Shown here piece by piece: positions 1 through 8,479 of a stretch of 64,000 nt of DNA (positions within the stretch are counted from its first letter, which is position 1; each line of letters starts with the position of its first letter). The DNA is from Flavobacteriaceae bacterium (lineage in GTDB: Bacteria > Bacteroidota > Bacteroidia > Flavobacteriales > Flavobacteriaceae), in assembly GCA_020346245.1 (NCBI GenBank), contig CP070778.1, positions 2,931,763 to 2,995,762 of the forward strand, in the 5' to 3' direction. The notes beneath the pieces were generated by a model. That model did not search any database and was not told the origin of the DNA. It was given only the letters and a program-made list of their open reading frames with translations. The position numbers and the translations under genes are program-made.

Positions 1-328
1 TAATTCCATTAATACTGGCAATTGAATTATTGCTGTATTCCACTTCTTTTGTGGTATTATTGTGCCAAAAAATCCACTTCCCGGACTTAAGTCCATTTTC
101 GTAGCTGCCCTGAGAAATCTTATTGCCCAAAGCATCATAACTAATCCACTCACCGTGTAATTGACCCTGTAAATTAAAGGTCCCCTCCTGGCTTATTAAT
201 CCATTATCATGATAATTTGTAACTTCAATCAAGTTAGTTTCTTCATTAAATTTCTGCTCTTTGCTTTCCTGTCCATATGCAAAAACAGTGACAAATGTAA
301 TCACCAAAATTATACTTGCTTTTCTCAT
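1..328 (-). CDS. MORN/YwqK-type repeat protein, secreted (3' end outside window)
   Basis: The reading frame starts with ATG at 328 and runs leftward off the window, so the C-terminus is missing. The first 20 residues form a signal peptide (MRKASIILVITF...) ending near Ala-Tyr-Gly-Gln. The mature part carries repeated G-x-W motifs (LHGEWISY, KSGKWIFW) typical of MORN-like repeats in the YwqK antitoxin-like family. Such small flavobacterial secreted proteins are often mislabelled as nicotinic acid mononucleotide adenylyltransferase, but no nucleotidyltransferase HxGH motif is present. The function is unknown. It lies divergent from the porin at 713. Confidence 0.75.
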   Translation of the reverse strand, partial: MRKASIILVITFVTVFAYGQESKEQKFNEETNLIEVTNYHDNGLISQEGTFNLQGQLHGEWISYDALGNKISQGSYENGLKSGKWIFWHNNTTKEVEYSNNSIASINGI

Positions 329-490
329 GTTTACAATTTTTATATTCCTTAAAACTAGAATAAAGATAAATATTTTTAACCTTATATAAACTTTTACGTA
401 ACGTTAATTTTACATAAAAAACGTAAGCTACTTAATAATAGTACTTTACATCCCTAGCCTACATAGATAATTTTAATAATAATTTAATGT

Positions 491-634
491 TAGCATCACA
501 CATACATCATAACTTTTCTTGAGATTTGATGCTGTGTTTAGACGCAATAATTAGCAAGTTCATAGTGAACATTAGTTTTTGTCGACTATCATTTATGAAT
601 ACTAATGACTGCCTTTGGCCAAGGCAGTTTTTTT
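491..634 (+). ncRNA. Candidate small RNA or leader upstream of the porin gene
   Basis: The gap 329-712 holds no ORF but is structured. In order there is a stem formed by AGCATCA (492-498) with TGATGCT (527-533), a hairpin GTTCA-TAG-TGAAC (558-570), a 15-nt segment (571-585), and a strong intrinsic terminator (609-634). The 15-nt segment is perfectly complementary to 693-707, which ends five bases before the porin ATG at 713. Hairpin, exposed segment and terminator is the architecture of an antisense-type small RNA. No clear TAnnTTTG promoter box was found, so the 5' end is a guess. It could instead be a long 5' leader with an attenuator. Confidence 0.35.
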
Positions 635-707
635 ATTTCATAACTTAATGTTCAGTTAACCTTATGGTAACAATAAAATTAGTCCTTTGTCCTCGACAAA
701 AACTAAT
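571..707. repeat. Perfect 15-bp inverted repeat, arms 571-585 and 693-707
   Basis: ATTAGTTTTTGTCGA at 571-585 is the exact reverse complement of 693-707. The second arm covers the expected ribosome-entry region of the porin gene at 713. The arms are about 110 bases apart and flank the terminator at 609-634. Confidence 0.85.
609..634 (+). terminator. Rho-independent terminator
   Basis: The 7-bp stem CTGCCTT/AAGGCAG (609-615 with 621-627) has a 5-nt loop and is followed by seven T. No ORF precedes it on the plus strand, so it must end a non-coding transcript or attenuate a leader. Confidence 0.75.
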
Positions 708-712
708 ACTTT

Positions 713-1921
713 ATGAAAGCTAAACTACTTACCATAGCATTAATTTTATCCATTATTTCTACAGTATTATCACAGGAATCCAATTCTACAGATGTCTTTG
801 GGAAAGGAATATTTAATCTGATGGGAAAGGACAGTACCTGGAGTATGAAGGTTGCCGCGCGAATGCAATTTTTAGGAACCGCTGCCTGGGAAAAAGGACC
901 GGAAGGTGGTTGGATAAATCCTGCATCCAATATGTTGATAAGAAGAGCACGGCTAAAGTTTGATGGTTTTGCAGTATCTCCGAAATTGAAATATAAAATA
1001 GAATTGGGCCTGTCTAACAGGGATATGGCAGGACAATCAGAGTTTACCAGAAATGCGCCAAGAATGATAATGGATGCTGTAATAAAATGGAATTTCTATG
1101 GAAATTTTGTTTTATGGGCGGGACAAACAAAACTTCCGGGTAATATAGAACGGGTAATTTCATCTGGAAATCTGCAATTAGTGGATCGTTCAATATTAAA
1201 TGCCAATTTTAATATAGATCGCGATATAGGCTTACAATTAAGACATCATTTTAATATTTCTGATAAATTCTTGGTAAGGGAAAAATTTGCATTTTCACAA
1301 GGTGAGGGACGAAATGTGGTTCTTGGCAACCTAGGAGGCCATCAATATACCGGGCGATTGGAACTATTGCCTTTTGGGAAATTTAAAAATAAAGGTGATT
1401 ACTCCGGGAGTGATCTTGCAAGGGAAGAAAAGCCGAAATTAATGCTGTCAGCCACATATGATATTAATTCCAATGCGGTAAGAACCCGAAGTAACCTGGG
1501 TAATTTTATGTACAATGATGTAGGTCTTTATGAAACAACAATAGAAACGCTTTTTGTGGATGCCATGTTCAAATACAGAGGTTTTTCCTTTATGGGCGAA
1601 TATGCAAATAGGACTGCCGATGACCCTGTAGCTAAAAATTCTGATGGCACCGAGACAGGAGATATTGTTAGAGTAGGTAATGGTTTAAACCTTGCAACGG
1701 GATATGTATTTAAAAGTAATTGGGCATTGGCTGTAAGATTTTCTGATGTAACCCCTGATCTGGAGATTACAGGTAGAAACAAATCAGACCAATACACCTT
1801 TGGTATTTCTAAATTTGTAGTAGGCCATAAATTAAAAGTACAAACCGATGTCAGTTTTTTAGATATCCAAGGTGAAACAGACATTTTACTATACAGATTG
1901 CAAGTGGATCTCCATTTTTAA
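713..1921 (+). CDS. Phosphate-selective porin O/P family outer-membrane protein
   Basis: The 402-residue protein has a signal peptide (MKAKLLTIALILSIISTVLSQ) and a beta-barrel-like body with alternating hydrophobic and polar strands, ending in an aromatic residue (VDLHF-COOH) as expected for BAM-inserted barrels. The pattern RRARLKFDGF...KIELGL is characteristic of the OprO/OprP porin family, which forms anion- or phosphate-selective channels. It is followed 76 bases later by a PiT phosphate permease with no terminator seen between, so the pair is probably co-transcribed and supplies outer- and inner-membrane phosphate entry. The bases just before the ATG are complementary to an upstream segment at 571-585, suggesting translational control. 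True ion selectivity cannot be read from sequence. Confidence 0.88.
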   Translation: MKAKLLTIALILSIISTVLSQESNSTDVFGKGIFNLMGKDSTWSMKVAARMQFLGTAAWEKGPEGGWINPASNMLIRRARLKFDGFAVSPKLKYKIELGLSNRDMAGQSEFTRNAPRMIMDAVIKWNFYGNFVLWAGQTKLPGNIERVISSGNLQLVDRSILNANFNIDRDIGLQLRHHFNISDKFLVREKFAFSQGEGRNVVLGNLGGHQYTGRLELLPFGKFKNKGDYSGSDLAREEKPKLMLSATYDINSNAVRTRSNLGNFMYNDVGLYETTIETLFVDAMFKYRGFSFMGEYANRTADDPVAKNSDGTETGDIVRVGNGLNLATGYVFKSNWALAVRFSDVTPDLEITGRNKSDQYTFGISKFVVGHKLKVQTDVSFLDIQGETDILLYRLQVDLHF

Positions 1922-1997
1922 TACAAATAATAACCTTTAGATAACACGTTAAAAAAGCTTACTTTAGATATTTACGAATTAATCCTTCTAGAATATT

Positions 1998-4286
1998 ATG
2001 GATAATATTTACTTAATAATGATAATAGCCTTGGCAGCTTTGGCCATTGCAGATTTGGTAGTTGGTGTAAGTAACGATGCCGTAAACTTTTTAAATTCAG
2101 CAATAGGTTCTAAGGCCATCTCCTTTAGGACTATTATGATTGTGGCAAGTTTGGGCATTGCCTGTGGAGCAATATTTTCAAGTGGGATGATGGAAGTCGC
2201 AAGAAAGGGAATTTTTAACCCGGGAGAATTCTACTTCAATGAGATAATGTTCATTTTCATGGCCGTTATGATAACGGATATCCTGTTACTGGATTTCTTT
2301 AATACCCTTGGGATGCCCACCTCTACTACGGTTTCTATTGTATTTGAATTGTTAGGTGCTGCGGTAGCCATGTCTATGATAAAAATAGGTGCAGACGGCG
2401 GAAGTTTTTCTGAAATTGTAAATTACATTAATACATCTAAGGCCTTTCAGATAATCATGGGGATATTGTTATCTGTTGTTGTCGCATTTTCAATAGGGGC
2501 TTTAGTCCAATGGATTTCTCGTGTTTTGTTGTCCTTTGATTTTGAAAAAAAATCCAAGTGGGTTGGTGCAATATTTGGTGGGGTAGCTTTATCTGCCATT
2601 ACGTACTTCATATTCATGAAAGGTATTAAAGGAACACCTTATGCCGGTCAGACCTTTGACCTTATCGGGGGAGTCAAAATTTCTGAATTCCTTGAAAATC
2701 AGGTATTCTCAATAATTGTTGTGAGTTTTATTTTCTGGTCCTTTTTATCATATATCTTGATAAAGTTTGCGAAAACAAATATTTATAAACTGATTATTGG
2801 TGTTGGGACATTCGCCCTGGCGCTGGCTTTTGCAGGGAATGATCTTGTAAACTTTATAGGTGTGCCTATTGCAGCTTATCAATCTTATGAAGCATGGACA
2901 GTTTCGGGAGTAGCTGCCACTGAATTTAGCATGGAAGTATTGGCTACAAAAGTTCCTACACCTACAATTTTACTTTTCATTTCAGGTATAATAATGGTTG
3001 TTACCTTATGGTTTTCAAAAAAAGCCCGTTATGTGGCAGATACTGAGATTAATCTGGCAAGAGAGGGAGAAGCCAGAGAACGGTTTAGACCAAATAATTT
3101 ATCGAGAGGTCTGGTAAGGTTTACCATATTAGTGTCCAGATATACGGAAACAGTATTACCAAATTCCCTGCTTAAAAAAATTAACAAACAATTTAAAAAA
3201 TCAACACTTGCACTGTCCAAAGGAAAAATACACGAGTATGCCGCTTTTGATATGGTTAGGGCAGCTGTAAATCTTATGGTTGCGGGTATTCTGATTTCCA
3301 TTGCAACGTCCTATAAGTTACCTTTATCTACTACCTATGTTACCTTTATGGTTGCTATGGGAACCTCACTTGCCGATCGGGCCTGGGGTAGCGAGAGTGC
3401 TGTGTATAGGGTGGCAGGTGTACTGAATGTAATTGGTGGTTGGTTTGCTACTGCAATTATTGCTTTTATAAGTGCAGGTACAATTTTAGCTATTATTAGT
3501 TTTGGAAAAGGCGCAGCCATTGCGGTATTACTATTTGTTGCCATTTTATTGCTGGCAAGAAATTATATTTCCTATAACCGAAATGCTAAAGCAATACGTG
3601 CTGAGGATATGTTGGTAAGATCGGAAAGTAGTTCTATTCAGGGCGTAATAGAAGAAAGCGTGCAGAATATTTCTAACGTACTGAAAAGAAGCAGTAAACT
3701 ATACAGAAATAGTATAGACGGTTTAGCTAAACAGGACCTGGACGCACTTAAAAAGAATAAGAACAACGTGGTTAAATTATCTACGGAAATAGAAGATCTA
3801 AGAGACCACTTATTTTACTTTATCAAAAATCTTGATGAGAGTAGTATAGAGGCCAGTAATTTCTATATAAATATTTTGGGATATTTAACAGATATCGTAC
3901 AATCTCTTGAATACATTACAAAAATTACCCATAAGCATGTAAACAATAATCACAAAAAATTAAAGTATAATCAGGTCAAAGAACTCACGGAAATAAATAA
4001 GGAACTGGATTCCCTACTGCAGCGCTCTAAACAGGCATTTGACAATCGTTCCTTTGAGGAAATAGGAATAATATTAAACAAAAAGGAAGAATTATATAAA
4101 ATGGTTTCTCTTAAAGTTGAAAAACAAGTACAAAGAACCCGTTCGGAGGAATCCAGTCCAAAAAATACTACCTTATATTTTTCACTTCTGTTAGAAACAA
4201 AGGATTTAATGACCGCCACTATGAATTTACTTGAATTGTATTATGAAATGTACGATCGAAGTATTGATAATAATAGAATAGAATAA
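1998..4286 (+). CDS. PiT-family inorganic phosphate permease with C-terminal PhoU-like domain
   Basis: The 762-residue membrane protein has the two PiT half-repeats, each with its signature (N-terminal GVSNDAVNFLNSAIG near residue 24; second AGNDLVNFIG near residue 278), separated and followed by many hydrophobic helices. From about residue 540 the sequence becomes hydrophilic and helical (about 220 residues), resembling the PhoU/DUF47-type regulatory helices. Classic PiT permeases are about 500 residues, so this is the long form common in Bacteroidota. It should import phosphate with a cation across the inner membrane. It follows the porin gene in likely operon order and converges on the Na/Pi cotransporter gene. 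Confidence 0.92.
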   Translation: MDNIYLIMIIALAALAIADLVVGVSNDAVNFLNSAIGSKAISFRTIMIVASLGIACGAIFSSGMMEVARKGIFNPGEFYFNEIMFIFMAVMITDILLLDFFNTLGMPTSTTVSIVFELLGAAVAMSMIKIGADGGSFSEIVNYINTSKAFQIIMGILLSVVVAFSIGALVQWISRVLLSFDFEKKSKWVGAIFGGVALSAITYFIFMKGIKGTPYAGQTFDLIGGVKISEFLENQVFSIIVVSFIFWSFLSYILIKFAKTNIYKLIIGVGTFALALAFAGNDLVNFIGVPIAAYQSYEAWTVSGVAATEFSMEVLATKVPTPTILLFISGIIMVVTLWFSKKARYVADTEINLAREGEARERFRPNNLSRGLVRFTILVSRYTETVLPNSLLKKINKQFKKSTLALSKGKIHEYAAFDMVRAAVNLMVAGILISIATSYKLPLSTTYVTFMVAMGTSLADRAWGSESAVYRVAGVLNVIGGWFATAIIAFISAGTILAIISFGKGAAIAVLLFVAILLLARNYISYNRNAKAIRAEDMLVRSESSSIQGVIEESVQNISNVLKRSSKLYRNSIDGLAKQDLDALKKNKNNVVKLSTEIEDLRDHLFYFIKNLDESSIEASNFYINILGYLTDIVQSLEYITKITHKHVNNNHKKLKYNQVKELTEINKELDSLLQRSKQAFDNRSFEEIGIILNKKEELYKMVSLKVEKQVQRTRSEESSPKNTTLYFSLLLETKDLMTATMNLLELYYEMYDRSIDNNRIE

Positions 4287-4309
4287 AAATGATATTTACA
4301 ATCAAAGAT

Positions 4310-4349
4310 TGCACCTTATGATATTCCTTTAGAACTATTGTAAGGTGCA
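4310..4349. terminator. Terminator between convergent phosphate transporter genes
   Basis: TGCACCTTA (4310-4318) pairs with TAAGGTGCA (4341-4349) across a 22-nt loop and is followed by TTTTACTTT on the plus strand. It sits 24 bases after the PiT stop and 3 bases beyond the end of the converging Na/Pi gene, so it can serve one or both. Confidence 0.55.
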
Positions 4350-4351
4350 TT

Positions 4352-6139
4352 TTACTTTCTTGGGACTATTGGATCCTTCCCTTCTTCATTAATTGTTACT
4401 TTCCCTTTAAAGGAAATCTCAGAATGTCCATAAAGTATTTCAGCAACTTCTATTAGTTCTTGAATTAGATTATTCAGATTATCAGTATCATTTACAAGAG
4501 AAGAAGCCATATCAGTTGTTATCAGATCCTTTCGAATTAACCTGTCAATTTCCAGATTGCCCTTATGTATGTTCTCCCTGGCATTTTGTCTGAGTATCAA
4601 TAATTTTTGATGATATTGATCCTTATCTTTTTCTGTCCGGAATAAATAAATTACCCGTAACACTTTAACTACTTTTTTTCTGAATGAATCGTATACTTTT
4701 TTAATGTGTGGATTATCGGAATCTAAATATTTCGAAACATTATTTCCCAAATCAAGAACATTTCGAATAATTTCAACCATTTTCCTATTCGCAAGTTTCA
4801 ATTCCATAATTTTGGAATTTTGGCTTTCATTTAATTTTAGATTACTTTGGGCATTTACGGCGAACTTTATTATTTCTCCATAAATTGTTTTTACTTTTCT
4901 CAAATACAATGCCCGTACGTCTGTTTTAAAATCCTTTGTTGATTTTTTGACAACAGCTTTCGGTTTAAGTTCCGATATTATATCTTTCCTGTGAATATTT
5001 AAAGCGTGAGCCACAATTTCAAAAATGGCATTTTTATATAAATATTTGGTTTCCTTTATCAGGGAAGCAATTGCTGTTTCCGGATATTGCAGCATTTTCA
5101 TTTCCAGAAATTTTGGCTCTTCAATCGCCTTTTCAGGGTCAAGTTTCTCAGGTACTATTTTTGCTACCAGCCGGGCAATAGGCTTAATAAACCAAACCAA
5201 TATAAACGTATTAAGTATATTGAAGACCGTATGGAATAAAGAAATCGCCACTGGTATAGCCGCTGCCACCAAATAAGGGGAGGGAGAACCTAATTGCTGT
5301 GCTAACCAACTTATCATTTGTAAGAACGGATAAAACAATAAGAGCATCCAAACAACACCTAAAACATTGAATATAAGATGTGCTCTGGCCGTTCTTTTTG
5401 CCTGATAATTGCCCACAATGGCGGCAAGATTGGCCGTAATGGTAGTACCAATATTCTCGCCCAGAACCATTGCCGCGGCCATTTCAAATGGTATCCATCC
5501 TTCGGCAGTCATTATCAGTGTTAAAGCCATGGTAGCACTTGAAGACTGAATAACCACAGTTAGAAGAGTACCAATAAATAAGAAGAGGAGTACAGACCAA
5601 AAACCGGCATTTGTATACCTTGAGAGAAATTCCAGGATTTGAGGGTTATCATTAATATTGGGCATAGCATCCTTTAGGAATTGTAATCCAATAAACAGAA
5701 CTGCAAATCCTATAATAAATCCTCCCCAATTTTTTGATTTTTCCTTTTTCGAAAACGTAAATAAAAATCCAAGCCCTACCAATGGAAGGGCAATGGCACT
5801 CATGCTTACTTTAAAGCCCAATATTGTAATTAACCATGCTGTTATGGTAGTTCCAATATTAGCCCCCATGATTACACTTATTGCCTCCGGCAAGGTTAAT
5901 AAAGAAGCATTTGAAAAGCTTACCACCATAAGCGTAGTGGCTGAGGAAGATTGTATTACCGAAGTGATGAGAAAGCCGGTTCCTATACCTAAAAACCGGT
6001 TAGACGTCATGGTTGCAAGAATAGACCGCATTTTATTCCCGGCCAGCCTTAGGAGTGCATCACTCATTACTTTCATTCCAAAGAGGAATAAACCCAATGA
6101 GCCAATCAATTGTAAAATATCTGCAAAACCAAATTCCAT
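4352..6139 (-). CDS. Na/Pi cotransporter family protein (NptA/YjbB-like)
   Basis: The protein has two inverted half-repeats with the family motif QSSSAT (TSVIQSSSATT and TVVIQSSSATM), each followed by a GxNIGTT segment, in a membrane region of about 340 residues. A hydrophilic helical C-terminal region of about 230 residues resembles PhoU. The family exports or imports phosphate with sodium across the inner membrane. I place the start at 6139 (MEFGFADILQ...), where homology to the membrane domain begins; the frame is open to an earlier ATG at 6178, which would add 13 hydrophilic residues. It converges with the PiT permease gene, making a phosphate-transport block. Confidence 0.9.
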   Translation of the reverse strand: MEFGFADILQLIGSLGLFLFGMKVMSDALLRLAGNKMRSILATMTSNRFLGIGTGFLITSVIQSSSATTLMVVSFSNASLLTLPEAISVIMGANIGTTITAWLITILGFKVSMSAIALPLVGLGFLFTFSKKEKSKNWGGFIIGFAVLFIGLQFLKDAMPNINDNPQILEFLSRYTNAGFWSVLLFLFIGTLLTVVIQSSSATMALTLIMTAEGWIPFEMAAAMVLGENIGTTITANLAAIVGNYQAKRTARAHLIFNVLGVVWMLLLFYPFLQMISWLAQQLGSPSPYLVAAAIPVAISLFHTVFNILNTFILVWFIKPIARLVAKIVPEKLDPEKAIEEPKFLEMKMLQYPETAIASLIKETKYLYKNAIFEIVAHALNIHRKDIISELKPKAVVKKSTKDFKTDVRALYLRKVKTIYGEIIKFAVNAQSNLKLNESQNSKIMELKLANRKMVEIIRNVLDLGNNVSKYLDSDNPHIKKVYDSFRKKVVKVLRVIYLFRTEKDKDQYHQKLLILRQNARENIHKGNLEIDRLIRKDLITTDMASSLVNDTDNLNNLIQELIEVAEILYGHSEISFKGKVTINEEGKDPIVPRK

Positions 6140-6238
6140 GTATCTGAAGCTTGTCTGTTTTTTAAATTTAAGTAACAAATAGTTAATTCTAAGTAAATTT
6201 AAGATATTGTAATTCTTTATATAGAAAATAATTAAATC

Positions 6239-6964
6239 ATGACTAAAGCTTTCTTACTGATATTTTGGGTTTGTGGTACTACGCTCCTATGTGGGCAGGA
6301 TCTTTCTCCTAATCAGGTTCTCAACAAATCCATAGCCTATCACGACCCTCAGGGTAACTGGGTTGATTTTACAGGGCAGTTCTTCATTACCATGAAGACG
6401 CCTAACAGCAGCGATAGGTTAAGTGAAATAACCATTGACCTGGCGCAACAATATTTTAAGTTAGTTACCAAAAAAGACAACGTAATTACAGAGCAAATTA
6501 TAAATAAGGAACATTGTAAATTTCTTCTCAATGGTTCTGAAACACTGACTGAGGATGAAATTGCCAAACACAGATTGACCTGCGAGCGCACCCGGACTAT
6601 GAGAAACTATTACACCTATTTATATGGGCTTCCAATGAAGTTGAAAGATCAGGGGACCTTATTGGATAGAAAAGTATACCGGAAAACATTTAAGGGTAAA
6701 ATTTATGAAGTGCTTAAGGTTACGTATGAAGAAGCTGTAGGAAAAGATACCTGGTATTTCTATTTTGACCCTGAATCGTATGCCCTTGAAGTTTATCAGT
6801 TTTACCACGATGAAGAAAAAAACGATGGCGAATACATCATTCTTAGTGGTCTGGAGGAAATTAACGGTATTAAAATGCCTAAAATAAGGGCATGGTACTA
6901 CAATAAAGATGATAAATATTTAGGCACGGATACACTTACTAAAACCAAACCGCTCAAAGACTGA
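6239..6964 (+). CDS. Secreted protein of DUF6503 type
   Basis: This 241-residue protein has an N-terminal signal peptide (about 19 residues, ending LLCGQ) and no further membrane segment. The mature protein looks beta-rich with repeated motifs such as HDPQGNW near the start and WYFYFDPES in the middle, which I associate with the Bacteroidota family DUF6503, distantly reminiscent of the LolA/LolB-like fold. No catalytic motif is visible. It is a single gene, flanked by the divergent Na/Pi transporter and the PepSY-like gene. The family assignment is from memory of its motifs and is moderate. Confidence 0.7.
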   Translation: MTKAFLLIFWVCGTTLLCGQDLSPNQVLNKSIAYHDPQGNWVDFTGQFFITMKTPNSSDRLSEITIDLAQQYFKLVTKKDNVITEQIINKEHCKFLLNGSETLTEDEIAKHRLTCERTRTMRNYYTYLYGLPMKLKDQGTLLDRKVYRKTFKGKIYEVLKVTYEEAVGKDTWYFYFDPESYALEVYQFYHDEEKNDGEYIILSGLEEINGIKMPKIRAWYYNKDDKYLGTDTLTKTKPLKD

Positions 6965-7040
6965 TTAACGGGCGTAGATATTTCAATGTACATGGATACT
7001 TCACACCAGGTTACCATAGTTTCATCCAAATTCCTAAACT

Positions 7041-7082
7041 GACCAAGATCATTTCACGAGAGCAGATGCTTTTATAGTTTTA
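7041..7082 (+). promoter_or_regulatory. Upstream element of the first PepSY-like gene
   Basis: The motif GACCAAGATCATTTCACGA (7041-7059) recurs as GATCCAAATCATTTCAGGA (7785-7803) at nearly the same distance before the start of the paralogous gene (95 and 93 bases). A -7-like box TAGTTTTA (7075-7082) follows. The pair suggests a common regulator or promoter. Confidence 0.5.
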
Positions 7083-7135
7083 ATCAAAGTTACGCCACAA
7101 AGCGTAGAATTTAACAACATCTAAAATCTGTAATT

Positions 7136-7642
7136 ATGAAAAAATTTATTCTAAGTTTATTGGTCATTGGCTTAGCCAGCCAGGTATATTCTCAAATTAC
7201 CAAAGTGGAAGAATTATCAGAAGTTGTAGTTACTGCTGTTAACTACAAATATTTAAATCAAACAGATAATAAAGAGGCCGCTGTTCCTGTTCAAATGCTA
7301 CAACGCAAAGTTGCTGCTTATGATGTAACAACCAAAGATTATTATCAGGACGATTACGATTACTACACTGTGGAATTTTACATTCCTGACGGTAAAATAG
7401 TTGCCGCCTATGATCCTGATGGTAAGATTTTAAGGACTATTGAAAAATTCAAAAATATTAAATTACCTAACGCCGTAACTAAGGCTCTACTAGATCGATT
7501 CCCAAACTGGACGGTTTCAAACGATGTTTATCGGGTAACCTATACAGATAAAAAGGGTGCTAAGAAAATTTATAAGCTTAAGTTAGAAAATGGTGAGAAA
7601 GTAATGAAGATTAAGATGAATGAAGACGGTGAGTTTCTTTAA
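7136..7642 (+). CDS. Secreted PepSY-like domain protein, copy 1
   Basis: The 168-residue protein has a signal peptide (MKKFILSLLVIGLASQVYSQ), a short acidic segment ending in EVVVTAVNYKYLN, then a beta-rich PepSY-like (DUF2874, BLIP-like fold) region that includes the pattern YTVEFYIPDGKIVAAYDPDGKI and a C-terminal repeat of the same type (RVTYTDKKGAKKIYKL). Its close paralogue follows at 7878. Proteins of this type are periplasmic and of unknown function, often controlled by two-component systems. They are frequently mislabelled as nicotinate-nucleotide adenylyltransferase because they neighbour nadD; no such motif exists here. A terminator follows at 7701. Confidence 0.82.
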   Translation: MKKFILSLLVIGLASQVYSQITKVEELSEVVVTAVNYKYLNQTDNKEAAVPVQMLQRKVAAYDVTTKDYYQDDYDYYTVEFYIPDGKIVAAYDPDGKILRTIEKFKNIKLPNAVTKALLDRFPNWTVSNDVYRVTYTDKKGAKKIYKLKLENGEKVMKIKMNEDGEFL

Positions 7643-7700
7643 TATGTAGCAAAGGTAGCTTTGATTACAATTACAAGTAATATGAAGTTGTCTTTTTGAA

Positions 7701-7742
7701 AAAAGGTTCTGCCTCAGTTAGCGGCAGAACCTTTTAATTTTT
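7701..7742 (+). terminator. Rho-independent terminator after PepSY-like copy 1
   Basis: A 13-bp stem (AAAAGGTTCTGCC, 7701-7713, with 7723-7735) is followed by TTTTAATTTTT. It ends the first PepSY-like transcript, so the second copy must have its own promoter. Confidence 0.85.
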
Positions 7743-7784
7743 ACGCTGTTTTTTTACAATTTGATTATTTACCTGCAGCACAGC

Positions 7785-7827
7785 TGATCCAAATCATTTC
7801 AGGAAACTTTGAGGGAAGATATCTTTG
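7785..7827 (+). promoter_or_regulatory. Promoter of the second PepSY-like gene
   Basis: TATCTTTG at 7820-7827 matches the Bacteroidota -7 consensus TAnnTTTG exactly. Upstream lies GATCCAAATCATTTCAGGA (7785-7803), the motif shared with the first copy. No TTG -33 box is present at the right spacing, which fits dependence on an activator at the shared motif. The predicted transcript start lies after 7827, leaving a leader of about 45 bases and excluding the in-frame ATG at 7809 as start. Confidence 0.55.
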
Positions 7828-7877
7828 TACTATTAATGCCAGAAAGTGGCTATATATTAACTTTAAAACGTATTACC

Positions 7878-8384
7878 ATGAAAAAATTTTGTATCGGTTT
7901 ATTGGCTTTTGGGATAGCCGGCCTGACATATTCTCAAGAGATCAAAGTAGAAGAACTATCTGAAGTTGTAGTTGAGGCCGTAAATTATAAGTATTTAAAT
8001 ACAACAGATAATAAAGAAGCTCCGGTGCCTGTTAAATTGCTGGAACGCAAAGCAGCAGCATATGATGTTACCACCAAGGATTATTATCAGGATAATTATG
8101 ATTATTACACTGTTTCATTTGTTATCCCGGATGGGAAATTAGTTGCTGCTTATGGACCCGATGGTAAAATTATTAGAACCATCGAAAAATACAACGACGT
8201 TCCATTACCAAATGAAGTTCGACAAGCATTGCAAGACAGATTCCCAAGCTGGGAGATTGTCAAGGATGTATATAGAATTAGGTATGAGGATCGAGAAGGT
8301 CCCAAAAAGAACTATAAGATTAAATTAAAAAATGGGGATAAAACAATGCGAGTAATGATGAGTGAGCGCGGAGAATTTCTATAA
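7878..8384 (+). CDS. Secreted PepSY-like domain protein, copy 2
   Basis: This 168-residue protein is a tandem paralogue of the gene at 7136, identical in length, with the same signal peptide pattern (MKKFCIGLLAFGIAGLTYSQ), the same EELSEVVV segment and the same PDGK-containing PepSY-like strands. The frame is open upstream to 7809, but the signal peptide begins at 7878 and the -7 box lies at 7820-7827, so 7878 is the start. Function is unknown; a periplasmic, possibly ligand- or protease-inhibitor-like role is only an inference from the fold. Separate terminators after each copy indicate independent transcription. Confidence 0.82.
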   Translation: MKKFCIGLLAFGIAGLTYSQEIKVEELSEVVVEAVNYKYLNTTDNKEAPVPVKLLERKAAAYDVTTKDYYQDNYDYYTVSFVIPDGKLVAAYGPDGKIIRTIEKYNDVPLPNEVRQALQDRFPSWEIVKDVYRIRYEDREGPKKNYKIKLKNGDKTMRVMMSERGEFL

Positions 8385-8437
8385 TATCCGTTTTTAATTG
8401 ATGACAACATTTTACCCCTGATGTTGCTACTTTGCAG

Positions 8438-8469
8438 GGCCCGGAATAATATATTCCGGGCCTTTTTTT
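8438..8469 (+). terminator. Rho-independent terminator after PepSY-like copy 2
   Basis: An 11-bp perfect stem GGCCCGGAATA (8438-8448) with 8452-8462, a 3-nt loop and seven T. It also faces the converging nadD gene. Confidence 0.9.
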
Positions 8470-8479
8470 AACTATACTG

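Noticed and set aside
7136-8384. Nicotinate-nucleotide adenylyltransferase label for the two small secreted proteins
   Set aside because: This label is common for such genes near nadD, but no HxGH nucleotidyltransferase motif is present, and both have signal peptides and a PepSY-like pattern; the real nadD is at 8480-9064.
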